From Rostratula benghalensis (Eukaryota; Chordata; Aves; Charadriiformes; Rostratulidae), in assembly GCA_013399305.1 (NCBI GenBank), contig VXAI01000194.1, positions 1,237,454-1,301,453 of the forward strand: a DNA stretch of 64,000 bases, given 5' to 3'. Position 1 is the stretch's first letter, and each line of letters starts with the position of its first letter. Shown here piece after piece: positions 1 to 12,700 of the stretch. The position numbers were made by a program, and so were the translations under genes. Under the pieces are notes generated by a model. It worked only from the letters and a program-made list of their open reading frames with translations. It ran no database searches and was not told the DNA's origin.

Positions 1-660
1 TAGTAATCAAGAAGGCTTAGCATGCTGAACAAGACACTGTCTTAGTGACTGTGTCTGATAGTGTGTAATATACAGGAATTAACTGTGCAAATATCGATGG
101 GTCCTGCTACTGCTGTGCACCCGGTGGGTCCCACCGGTTGTGTAGTTTTTTTCCCCTTTGGAAGCATCCGTGGAGGTGACACATCCTGGAGTCAGCACTG
201 CACAAAAATGAATCCAAATCCAGAATTGTGCTGTAAATCGTAGGGGCTTCTGTCCATCCCAGGCCAAAAGGAAGAAAAAAAAAAAAGTCCATTGAGGTCG
301 CTGACTGAGCCAGGAGACAGTCTTATGTACGGAACAGAGAGAACCTTTTCCTCCCCTTCCTCCCCCCCCCCAGCCCCTTCCATCCTGAATTGGTAAAAAA
401 AGTTCATTTGTAGGAGTAACTGTCCCCTGTCACCCCTGCTGTATCCCGCAGCCTTTCGGGCAGCATCAGGCTGATGCTGACACTCGTCTTTTTTGGTAGG
501 TGTGAGATGGGCAGCTTGTGCTTAGCTCGACGCAGTGTTTTAGGAGGTTTTCTTGATTCCGACTCACCCAAGCTAATGTGCTTTTTGACTGCAGAAAAAC
601 TGGCATGATTCAGTCATTAAGTGTGAAATCATCCTCAGGAGTAAAATGCTTAATTGTGTG
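1..660 (-). other. 3' flank or distal 3' UTR of MFSD4A
   Basis: No exon, repeat family or RNA gene is recognised. A C-run (364-373) and short A-runs are present. No further minus-strand AATAAA was seen here. Confidence 0.4.
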
Positions 661-665
661 GTGGT

Positions 666-671
666 TTTATT
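666..671 (-). terminator. Candidate proximal poly(A) signal of MFSD4A
   Basis: AATAAA on the minus strand begins 27 bases after the stop codon. If used, the 3' UTR would be only about 40-60 bases. A longer 3' UTR running past the left edge of the window is equally possible. Confidence 0.4.
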
Positions 672-697
672 GCTTCTCCTAGGGCTCGGCTGCTTCC

Positions 698-762
698 TTA
701 GCGCTGGTACTGTCCGGTGTCATCTGTTATTGCTGGTTTGTCAGGTGAGGCATCATCCAGAT
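698..762 (-). CDS. MFSD4A: MFSD4A exon 10, terminal coding exon (residues 490-510, stop)
   Basis: This 65-base terminal exon was found by matching phase and C-terminus. The acceptor CTTTCAG precedes 762. The two bases AT complete the split codon for D490, and 20 codons follow, ending DDTGQYQR, with stop TAA at 700-698. The human protein also ends in an acidic/polar tail with YQR. It is shorter than usual ORF-length cut-offs. Confidence 0.88.
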
Positions 763-3700
763 CTGAAAGATGGACATTAGATATTTCACCTGAAGGTACT
801 GACTCTAAAACCTTCTATGAATGTGCACGAGCCCCCCTCAAACACGGTTGTTGCTGTTAACCCACCACACCAGCTTGTTTACTTGGCTGGCCATGGAAAA
901 AAAAAAAGAAAAGGGTCCATTTTCAGTAACCTGAATGAATTTTTTGCCAGTCAGACAGTGCTTCTTTACCAAGGGTGCTGATGAAAGCAAGTAGCTGATG
1001 CAGACAGAGGCAATACCTAAGAGAAATAGGCTGTTCTCAAGAGCTGCTGTGGGACAGGAGACCCGCTTTCCCCTGGATTTTAGCCCAGGATCAGTGCAGG
1101 GAAGCTTGGGCAGTCTGTATTGGGACTGGAGTGGGCACTGGTGGGGCCCCACCTCGAGTACTGTGTCCAGTTTTGGGCCCTGTGCCACTAAAAGAAAAAG
1201 ACCTTGAGGTGCTGGAGCAGGTCCAGAGAAGGGCAATGGAGCTGTGAAGGGTCTGGAGCACAAGTCTTGTAAGGAGCAGCTGAGGGAGCAAAGGAGCGTG
1301 GAGCCACTGTGTGTGTGTGTGAGTAAAAATTGGGTAATTTTACACAGAAAAGGTTATTAAGCCTTGGAACAGGCTGCCCAGGGAAGGAGTTGAGGCACCA
1401 TCCCTGGAGGGATTTGAAAACAGTTGACCTAGCAGTGGTTTAGTGATGGGTTTTATCAGAGTTAGGCTGATGCCTGGACACAATGATCTTAAAAGGTCCC
1501 TTCCAACCCAGACAGTTCCATGGCTCTGTTTCTATTACATACTCACTGCTGTCTCCAGGAGCAGGGCAGCGCTGTCCCAGCTTTCCCTCTGTGCTGTACA
1601 ATTCCTCTGTGACCCACAGCCCATTCCTATTTTTTTCCCCCTTGTTTCTCCAACAGAAAAGCAAGCAAACCCCGAGCTGTGGCTGCCAAGGCTTTGTGGG
1701 CAAGTCAAAGCAGGAAGAGGGGGGCAGGAAGCAGCAGTAAAAGAACCATTTCCTTGCATTTTGCTGAAGTGCTGCACCCTGGCTGTGTGCTGCTGCATGT
1801 GCCACTCGTCCTTTCATTCGAAAGCCGGGCTGAGTGCTGGGGCTTTGCTTTCTTACCTGACGGGGGCTTGGGGTACATCCTGTGGAAAAACACGAGGAAA
1901 GCGTAGAAGGTAAAGGCCAAGCCTCCGAAGATCATCCCACAGACCAGGAAACTGTAGCTGCCCCGGTCGTGAATAATCTGCAATTGGAAGGGGGAGAAGA
2001 ATTAAAAAAAAAAATAAATAAGGGAGCTGGTGTATCACCACAGCACTCAAATCTCTCATTAGCATTCAGCACGGGCTTCACTGTTTGACAGCTTGAGGGT
2101 AATGCAGGGCTTTTCCCCAACAGCTCTCCAAAACCAGGACTAAGGTCTCTATTTAGGGGTTCCCATCAGGTCTTGGCATCCCTTGTCTCCACTTACCGAT
2201 CCCACCAGTAACTGTAGTACCATCTCTCCAACTCCAGCTCCAGTCACTAACACGGTTGTGGCACAGCCTGCGGAGAAACAGCACGAAGATGTTGGCAGGG
2301 AAGAGGTGGAAGAGCCAGCAGGAGCAGCCTGAGCTGCTTTAGGCTGCTCTTCCCCGGATCTCTCCATCCAAGATACACAAATACTTCATGCTTGTTCCCA
2401 CCTAGTGATGGGGACACCTCTCCTAGCCTGAGGTAGTGCTGAAAAGGTAAAGGTTTAAGCCAAATAACCATCTCCTGTTCTGTCACTTGTCTTTGTTGGC
2501 AGGGGTGATGTTGCCTCTTGCTGGAAAGATGGTCATTCTTCTGCATCACTGCCCCAGAGACGGAGGTTGGCACAGACCTCCTGTAAGAGCTGGCCAAACG
2601 CTAGGGTTTTCAGTTTGCTGATAAGCTGGGTGATGCTTCTCTGAACTGGCTGCCTGTAAGCTTCTAACGCAGACATTGTCAGTCCCTGAGAACCCTAAAG
2701 CTGCAGGAAATAAAGAACAAGGCTGGATCCTGCCTGTAGCAGATATCAGTACTGAGGGCAGGATATGTGCGGTTTTTCATAGAATCATAGAATGGTTCAG
2801 GTTGGAAGGGACCTTAAAGATCAAGTTCCAACCCCACCTGCCCTGGGCAGGGACACTTCCCACCAGACCAGGTTGCTCCAAGCCCCCTCCAACCTGGCCT
2901 TGAACCCCTCCAGGGATGGGGCAGCCACAGCTTCTCTGGGCAACCTGGGCCAGGCTCTCACCACCCTCACAGCAAATAAGTTCTTTCTGGTATCTCATCT
3001 AAATCTGTTCTTTTTCAATTTAAAACGATTACCCCTCATCCTATAGCTCCACTTCCTGACAGAGTCCCTCTGTATCTCTCCTGTAGCTCTCTTCAGGTAC
3101 TGGAAGGCTGCTCTAAGGTCTCCCCCAGAGCCTTCTCTTCTCCAGGCTGAACAACCCCAACTCTTTCACCCTGTTGTCATAGGAATGGTGCCCCAGCCTT
3201 CTCATCGTTTTCCGACTACAAGCTTGAATAAACACTGTGTTCGGGAGAGTAAATCTTTCTTCTGGCTCTTCTAGACATCCCTGAGGGGGGAAGGAGGTAC
3301 TTGAGCTCTTGTCTGGAACACCCTCCTGTGCTCAAATCCCCTCTCACCTCTGTACTGCAGGATGTCCTCGGTGTAGGCCAGCATGCTGGGGAACGTGCTG
3401 CTGAGGAACAGCCCCAGTGACGCCGTCCCCACGAACAAGAAGACAACGCTGTAGGAGAAAATCAGGAGCAGGAGGAAGGTGATGAGGACTCCAACCTGTG
3501 GACAAGACACACACAGAGTCAGGAGCTGCAATAGGCCTTAGACTGTATTTTATTTTTTTGGTAGAGAACAGTCTGGAAAAGAAAATAAACAATATTGAAA
3601 AAAAAAGATTACAATCTCTGAACAACAAAGGTAACTAATCAAATAAAATCCATCTAGAGAAAAAAACCAATCAATTCCTAGAGAAAAGGAGGCTGAGGGG

Positions 3701-6700
3701 GAGACCTCCTCACTCTATCCAACTCACTCCTCTCCAAGGAGGGTGAAGCCAAGGGGGATCAGTCTTTTCTCCCAAGTCACAGGCGATGGGAAAAGAGGAA
3801 AGAGCCCCAAGTTGCTCCAGGGGAGGCTCAGGTTGGGTATCAGGAACAATTTTGACACAAAAAGGTTTATTCAGCCTTGGAATGGGCTGCCCAAGGCAGT
3901 AGTTGAGGATCCATCCCTGGAGGTATCCAAAAGCTGAGTTGACAGAGTGCTTAGAGCCATGGGTTAGGGATGGGTTTTATCAGAGTTAGGTTGATGGTTG
4001 GACTTGATGACCTGAAAGTTCCCTTCCAACCCAGATAATTCTGTGATTCTATCTACCTTTACAGTACAGACTTTGGCACTTTTTATACCAGGACTTCATA
4101 ACGTAACTTGGTAGTTAAATCTCAGCTTCATCGGGTAGAAACTTGAGCTCACACCTGAAAAAACCACTTTTCCTCTGCAGCAGAGTAGCACTGCTACTTC
4201 CAGAATATTTACATGGTCACTACTAGGGCTTATTCTGCAGGTTAAAGAATTAACTCTCAATGACTGCCTAGAGACCAGTCACTGCCTAGAAACCAGAGAG
4301 CCAACAGCATTTAAATAAACTTGCTCCCCCAGCTGTGAGAGGCAGCAGAGGGAGCTCTGCAAAACCCAACCCAAAGATACTGAGCCTTAATTGCTTAGGC
4401 CCTCCTTAGGGGTGTGTGCATGGACACAAGAGCAAACTGGACTCAACAGAAATTGAATCCAAACTGCAGTTTGCTGAACTGACTCCTGGCACTGGGGTTT
4501 TGTGCTGCACCCAGCAGAGCCCAGTTTTTAGAGGCCCAGGAGGAAGGTGCTGAGCTCCCACCTTCTGCCTGCAAAAGCCATCGGTCCAGATCTTCTCAAC
4601 ATCCCCATGGGGATGTTCTCTCACCACCCTGCTACATCTTCTTGGCCTTGCAATATTGACTGTGAAGCTTCTGGTTTAAATAAACTGTAAATTAACTGTC
4701 TTTTCACTTGTTTTTTCCTTTTTTTTTGTTCCTAAGAGGCATGAATGGGAACAGCTCCCTCCCTGTTGTCTGCCACATCCTTACGTGCATCTGTCTTTTG
4801 TATCCTTAAAGAATTCCTTCCCTTTTCTTTAAGTGAATGTGTTTTATTCATTTAAGCACTTCACATCAGTTTCTTTGATGGCTGCTACTAAGCAGCAATT
4901 ACTGAGCTGCCTCCCCTTTCCCACAGCTAACGTGGGCATTAATTTAACCTGTAAGTTCTGGGGAAAACAGCATGCAGAGTAAATAAAGTTGGCAGACACT
5001 TTACTAGGAGTTCCCACAAATCTCACGTTGGATTAACTGAGGTGTGAGCTCAGGAAAGCAGCACAATCACCTTGCACCCCAGGAATGACCCGAGAGTCGC
5101 TGCTGCGAGACGAAAACCAAAAATAAACACCATTTTGGAGGCAAGCAGAAGAAAAACCGTAGTGAAAAAGAAAAAAAAAAAAAGAAAACCAGTCTTACCA
5201 CGTTGATGAAGACCATGGTTGCTGGCTTCATACGGTAGGAGATGGGGATGGAGATGAGCCTGCCCAGGGTGATGAAGCCCCAGAAGAGGCTGGGCAGGTA
5301 CCCGGCCACTTTGTGCACCACCGAGAGGGGCTCTTCCACCGCGTAGCTGTACACGAAGCCCGAGTACTCACCCTGCAGGGAAACCAAACCAGGACGTGAG
5401 GACTTACAGGCTTTGCAACCTCAACCCACCCCTCAGTTATTCACAATTATTGTCCACCCCCCCATGGACTTGCTACCACGGCTCAATGAGCCTTGATCCC
5501 GAGGGTTTGCAGCTGGAGACCTCCCCCCAGCAGTAGAACATGGGGTTTAAATCTTGCCTTTTTGTAAAATGCCTGCTAAGGTCCTGTCTGCAGAGATGCT
5601 CTCTTCTCTGGGGACTGCCTTGTCCTTTTGGAATTGCAAACTCCCAAAGCGTATCATATTTAGAACCTGGAGCTGATTCTCCTTTTAGGTGGAGGCCCTG
5701 GAAAATTCCCATATCCGAGAGCTGCTCTGCGTAATCCTGCTCATCTTTCGGGGCCCTATTTAATCCCTGACTGAGACCCAGCAGTTTTTTACCAGGCAGG
5801 GACCTGAGACAAAACTAATGGAAGAAAAAGAACAACAACTTGCCAGCCAAGAGCAAGTCTTCCTCACCCAGACCCAAGTGCTCCACCCGGGGACCCCTGT
5901 GTGACTGCCCCAGCCAGGGACACGCTGCCAGGCCACTAGAGAGGACCCTCCCTGCACGCTCTCAGCTTGGATTCTGAGGGCTCAGGAGAGCCATCAAGCA
6001 GAGAGCCACCTTTTGTTATGGAATAAAATGAAGCTGTCCTTGCCCCTTGGCTGAAGTGAGGAGAGACCTCCACTGCATGCAAGTAGACAACCTCACATCT
6101 CCAGTTCCAAACTGGCTGGGTGAGTAGGAACCCAGCTGCAACGCCACAGAGACCTGGAGAAGCCACAAAACCCTCCCAAGAAGTGGGACACCCCTCAGCC
6201 TGACTGCTATTAGCTTCAAATGAGTGACTTTGGGAACCAGACTGCCACACTGGCAGACCCCCAGGGCCAGTCCACGTGCTGGGTTTGGGCTGTTACAAGC
6301 AATTTTGGAAGGAAGAAAGCCGTGTAGCTTTGCTCAGAGAAGATCCCTCCATCAGCTGAACTCACCACAATCCCATCAGTCATGAAGAGAACAAGAGCCC
6401 CAGTGATGTGGACTGCGAAGTAGGTGTAAGAAGCCCCTCTGAAGTTTTTGCTTTGGCAGCAGCCAAATAAGTCATCATGACCTGGTGAAAAACAATGCAA
6501 AGCAAACTTAGCTGGAACATCCCCCTGGGGCTGGGTGGTTTCCAGCCCATGATGGGGATTTGTTTTGCACTCAAGCTGCACGACAGAGATTCACAGAGGA
6601 TGGCAAACAAACTGGAGCTCAGTGAACCTCTGCTGGCACAGCTGCTTTCTTAACCTACCTCTAGACTTTCAGAAGGAAGATGGATATGCTTACGGCATCC

Positions 6701-9700
6701 TAGCTCTCCAGGATACTTGCTGCTTCTCTTACTGGAGCTACTTGTGCTCCTTTTGACATTTAGGAGCAACTCATTGCTGACCCCACTCTTACAGCCACTA
6801 CAAACAAGCCCATCTGACCACAGCTCAGAGCCCCTCATCCTGGGTACCACCGACACAGGAGAGTCCTGCCCAGGAGAGCTCATGTTCTTATTTAACCAAA
6901 CAAGCCAGCTTTGGGAAAGAGGGATAAACACACAGCTCCTGTCACCTCCTCCGAGCAGAGCACTGGGAGACACAGCTTGCCAAACCTGGGGATGGTCAGG
7001 ACCCCAGGAATTCCTGACTCTCCCATCCTCATGCTGGTGTGGCACCACTCTGGGACCTGCAAAGGGCTGGGGTTAAGGTAATGGCACCAGGGGTCCTGTG
7101 CAGGACAGGGTGAGACAGTTGCTCCCACACAACAGGGATTAAATTCTCTCTGCTTCTACGGGGAAGGGGGGGTTTGCCAGCACAAAGGTGCCTGCCAAAG
7201 ATGGCAGTGGTTTGGCATCCAGCCTTCCTGCCTCTCTAAGGCTCAACCTCAACTGTGTTTAAGAGGAAGATGGAGATCTTAAGAACGTGAAGCTCCAGTG
7301 GGTGGTATGAAAATGGGGAGTAGGGTTGAGGAAAGGACCCATCAGTGTGTCTGCTAGGGGAAATGCTGTCAGATGAGCACAACCTTATCAGACACCAGAG
7401 AACCCACTCCATTATGGACACCCATGATCCTTCCCTGCAGCATTTCACCACCTCTCTACTTGCCTCCACCTTCAAGTATTCCCTGAAATTGCCTTTTATA
7501 ATTCAGGTAAAGCCACCTCTTCTGTAATAACACTAAAAGCTCCTCTGATAACCCTAAAATATGATTACTTTTGAGATTCCTTGTTCAGCTGAAGAATTTA
7601 CTTTGATATGTTTCTCTTGGGTAGCAAAGAACAATATTTCTATTGTCCCCAAGACAGGGTGTAGTCACAAGTTCAAGAGCAAACTATTGCTGGAGTTTCA
7701 CTTTTCCCCTCGAACAAGGGCACTGTCCTTATTCCTTTCGGATTTAGTAAAAAAAAAAAAAAAAAAGCAGCTTTCTGCAGCGTGATGACCCCTTTTAAAC
7801 TGAACAGTCAGCAACACCAGCTCAAAAACTGACTGAAAACCAGAAAAGAATAAAGGGGCACGACTTTCACATGTGCTTTAAGGACACGGGAGCCCAGGTT
7901 TGGTTCTGGGGCAGCTTGGGGAAAAGGAGCCTGGAGTCCCAACAGCAGGATAATAATCTCTGGCTGGGGGCTACGGTCCCATCTAATCTGAGGGCAATTG
8001 GGCATCAAATTATGTTTGGATACTTCGGGGTTACAATCACATGTACATTTTGGGAAGTTTCCTTCTTGGACAATAGGGATGGATCGCACGTTAAACTTGG
8101 AGACACTCAGAAATATGGCTTTTTCTCCCCCTGCTCCCCTCACCTCCCTGCCCCATCCCTCCAAACCCCTAAGAGAGGTGCCCCCAGCCCACCTCCAGCT
8201 GCCTGGGGTCTTTGCACAGAGGTGGAGAGATCGTCCTTCTCCGTGGGCCGTGTCTCCATGGCCAGCTCGTCAGCAGACAGCAGCGGGTGGCTGCTGCCGT
8301 TGAAGCAGGGCACCATCCTCTCCTTGTAGAGCAAGAAAAACACGGCGATGGGCACCGGCAGCTGGGGAGGAACAGAGAAGGGCAGGTTGAGCACAAGCCT
8401 CCTACAAAATACGCTCCAGTGCCTCGGTCACAACAGCCTTTTAGGAAGCTGCACTCAGCGTCTGCGCTGGATGTGCCTGAAGTCACCTCCGAGAGCAAGG
8501 ACAGAGGCTGGGAATGGGGTGAGGAGCCACGGCAGGAGGAGGGATGGAGGCTGGGTAGGAGAGCTGGGAGGGAGGAAAAAATAGAAGGAAGATGAGAGCA
8601 AAAACTCTCAATCTGGAGCACGGCTGGGGCACCCCCTGCCCGTCCCTGTGTGGTGCCGGGGGGGTTGGGGACCATTCACATAGGGTGGGGAACAGGGACA
8701 CAGGAACAGAAGGCACCCGAATACAACCCTCATAAAGCACTGTACCAGCCCTTCAGAACTAAAACGTTCAGGTTTCAAAGCTTTTGCCCCAAAGAATACA
8801 ACAAAGAAGTAGCTTTTGCCAACAGAGAGTTTTGACAGGAGACTTTCTGTGGCTGAATTTCTTTAGGAGAGAAGCACAGGCTGCTCTGAGGCCTCTTTGC
8901 CCACCTCCAGCCAGTAGCAGAGCTTGCTCAGCACCTCCTAAGGGATGAGCTCGTGGTTCCCAGGCCAACAGTCACAGCACAACAGCCGAGCTGCTTCAAA
9001 CAGCCCCTGGGTGCAGCCTCTGCAGAGGCACCCAGGACTGAAAAACCACCCAGGACCTCCAGCCACAGCCCCATCGCTGCCCTAGAGACCCCTCCCTGCA
9101 CACCCAGGGATGCTGCTGCGCAGGCTCCCAGCGCACACCAGTCCCACCAGCACCGTTCCCTGCAGTCAGGGCTTTCCAGCCTGGTGCCAACACACACAGG
9201 AGCCGTGGGCTTGTACCTGCCCACTGGGTCCATCACACGGCAGCCACAGCATCAGCCCCTCCATCACCATCCTCCCTCACTGCCATGTGCCTGGGGACGA
9301 GCCTGCTCCCTGCACACACCCACGACTGACTGGTGCCTCCAAGCCCAGAGGGACTTGCTCTTTTTAGTTATTTTTTTTTGGGAGAGAAAACAGAGGGAAG
9401 CAAATGAAGCTGGGGCTGCCCCTCACCAGCACTCCCTTCTCCTCCCACCGCAATCAAGCGCTGTTTATTCTGCAACCAACTGGGGGAGAAAGCCAGGAAA
9501 TCCTAAGTGACAGCTCTCCAGCTGCTGAGTGCTTGTTTTCTACATGTCTGTGAGCAAGTGTGAGCTCTAGCTCCAAATTTCCTGCCTTTCGTTGGCTCGT
9601 GGCATGATTTAAATGTATGGAGAATCCCCCCCACCCCTCTTGCCTGAATTCATTTATGAGGACTTCATTGTTCTGGGAACAATGGGAATAGGAACAGTTA

Positions 9701-12700
9701 GTTCGGTCCCATGGAAGAAAAACGCATTTGCCTGATAGTTCTAATCCTTCCGGAGGTCAGGACCAGATTTTATTCTTCTAAATTGCAGATTTTGCAGAAA
9801 AAGATACCCCTGCAGAGGGACTGGCCCTACAGATAACCTCTTTGGGCACTTCCAGCCTTAAGGAGCACTCAGTGTCTAGGCAGAAAAGGGCAGGCTCAGG
9901 AAAGTGGGAGAAGCAAAGGAGAAAGCAGGTTCCCAGGGCTCTGTCCCAAGCCAGCCCTGTGTCCTGCACACCGGCTGGCAAATCCCCTTGGGAACAGTCA
10001 CCCGTGGCCACCTGGGCCATAAATCTCAGGTGCCTCGAGGGGACAGAGCACCCACGAAAGCAGTTCAGTTATGACACGGGTAGATGGAGAGGAGCAAACA
10101 GAGCTGAACACCAGGGCGTGTTTCACCCAGCAAAGAGCCAAATCCACCCTGGAAGGACTGCCCTACCCCGACCACAGAACAAGGACAGCTTGAGGACTGT
10201 CCCTTCCACTGCCCACGTGAGCACGGCCACTGCCACAAGCTGCTGGGCCCCATCCACAGCTCCCACATGCTGGAGAGGTCGGGTGGTGACAATGACCCTG
10301 GTGCCAGAACATGTGCTAAGACACACAGGGGTGGGACCATGCCAGGCTCTTCTATGATAGACCACTCAAGGATTCTAGGATTTTGCTACTCTGCTCCTAA
10401 AGCAGCTTCGGTCTTCCTGGGGCTGACATCTCAGCTGCCCGGGCTGTTTGGCACGAGGCAAAGAGCTATCAGAACCTTCCCACCCTGTGAGGAGCCCAAA
10501 AAGTGAGAACCAGAGATGTGTCACAGACCCTAAAGACAATGATCCAAAGCCACCACCCTGCCCTGCACCATCCCCAGCCAAGCCTCCAAGTCCCCATCTC
10601 TGACCAAGCCTCCCTCCTCTTGAGCAAGCAGGGATTTTGGTTGCAGACAGGGATTTTGGTGCCATCACCACTTGCTCTTGGGCTTTTTTTTTTTTTTTTG
10701 TCTCCCGGGGCAACTCTGCTTCACCTTTTTGGGCAGAAGACTTTTCTTTTTCCCTGGGGGGAGGAGAGGGAGATCCGAGCATCCCACCAGGAGCCTGCAT
10801 GGGCTGAGGGGCAAAACTGGCAGCAAGAACTGGACTTGGTGCTCCAGCTCTGCTCACCGGGGCTGTTCCCCTCCTCCTGGCAGCTTTTAACCAGCATAAA
10901 TTCAACGAGTGGCTGCATCACGCAGCTGAGAGTGGGTAAAACCCAGGCTCCTTCCCTCCAGTTGCTATTTCAGGCCTCTCCCCCTCCCAGGAACACGGGA
11001 CTGGTCCCCACTATTGTGCCCAGGCTACTTTTAAGCCACCTCAGCACAATGGAGCGTCCCACACTTCCCCTGGGAAACCACCTTCCGGACAAACACATCC
11101 CTCTACTGAGGAACATTTTCCTGATTTCCAGCCCCTTGGAACAGGCTGGATGATGAAATTTCCGTTCTGTGGGAAACTGAATTTTAAAATATGGGTTTTT
11201 GTTGTTTTTTTTTTGTTCCAAATCTGGATGAAAAGCCAAAAAATTTCTCTCAGAATGAAAAATTTTGGCCGGGAGTCATCCAGGCGCTTCATTTTGATAA
11301 TGTTGAACCACTTAATTTTACTAAAGGAAAAACATTTTGCTTCAATAACATGGAAACAACTATTCTGTCAGCTTCACACACTGCGTTTATGCCAAAGTCA
11401 GATTGAGACATTCCCACTTTAAACAATGCAAGAAACCGAAATGAATCATTTCGACTTGTGTCTTGTCAGAATACACACAGCCCTGTGAAAACTGGGGTGG
11501 AAATGTGTTTTTGGCAATTTTATAACGAAGTTGCTGGTCCTTTGTTTCCATTTCTATAGCTTGCTCATTTCATCCACTTCCCCAGGGTTTTAAATACTGA
11601 TTATCAGCAACTTTCTCTATGTTTATACCTTTTGAAAAAAAAAAAATAAATAAAAAGAAAAAAAGAAAAAAAAAGGGGGGTCAGCAGTTTTGGAGCAGAG
11701 CTGCTCTCAGTATCTCCAAGCCAGTGGGTTGGGTTTTTTTAGTTTAAACAAGGAATGAAGCCAGCTCTCTCTGCGAGGCTCCGGGAAAGACAATAACAGC
11801 TCGCCTTTGGCAAGGGGATGTGCTCAGGAGCTGTGTGTGCAGCGTAGGTCCCACTCCCTGCTCCTCTCGTGTTTGTTACCCAACCTGCATCCCAAAAACC
11901 CATCCCAGCACCTTGAGACTCTGGGCGTGTTGAGAGCTGGGGAGGGACTCTTTGTGAGTGGAGTGATAGGACAAGGGGTAACGGCTTTAAATTGGAAGAG
12001 GGGAGATTGAGATGAGATCTCAGGAATAAATTCTTTACCGTGAGGGTGGTGAGAGCCTGGCCCAGGTTGCCCAGAGAAGCTGTGGCTGCCCCATCCCTGG
12101 AGGGGTTCAAGGCCAGGTTGGAGGGGGCTTGGAGCAACCTGGGCTGGTGGGAGGTGTCCCTGCCCAGGGCAGGGGGTGGCACTGGATGGTATTTAAGATC
12201 CTTTCCAACTCTGACCATTCTACAATTCCTGGTGATGCTGCACAGTGTGTGCACACACGTATAACCCCCCTGCACCTTCAAACAGCACTGGAGCACACAG
12301 CGATGCTCAAGCCCAGCTCACAATCAGCTGCTGGGCACCGTGGGACTCAGCCCAGGGTCTCATCCTGCTCCCAAAATATCCATGGGACACTGTGAGAAAC
12401 AGAGAGGGGTCCAGCAACCACCCACCCACCCCCCATCAGCACTCCAGATATCAGACACACCATCATAGTCAAAGCGGGTATTAAACGCTGCCTTCAAAAC
12501 TAATTTAGTTTGCTTGGGATTCACCAGGAAAATGGATAACACTCCGGTGTAATTAAAAGCACATTTCCCATGGCATAGGCAGAGTCGGAGGTAATTAAAG
12601 CTGGCTTCTCCTCCTGGGCAGAAGGAGTTCTTGGTGCTTGGTTCTGCAGAGAAGCTCGTTACAGCACCTGCCTGTTCCCCTCACACCAACCTGTGGGGGC

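Noticed and set aside
1705..1856. Read-through extension of MFSD4A exon 9
   Set aside because: It crosses a good GTAAGA donor and gives a non-conserved tail; the exon at 762-698 completes the split codon and the family C-terminus.
11739..12296. 185-codon minus-strand ORF
   Set aside because: Most of it is translated CR1 tail; the same peptide appears at other CR1 copies in the window.
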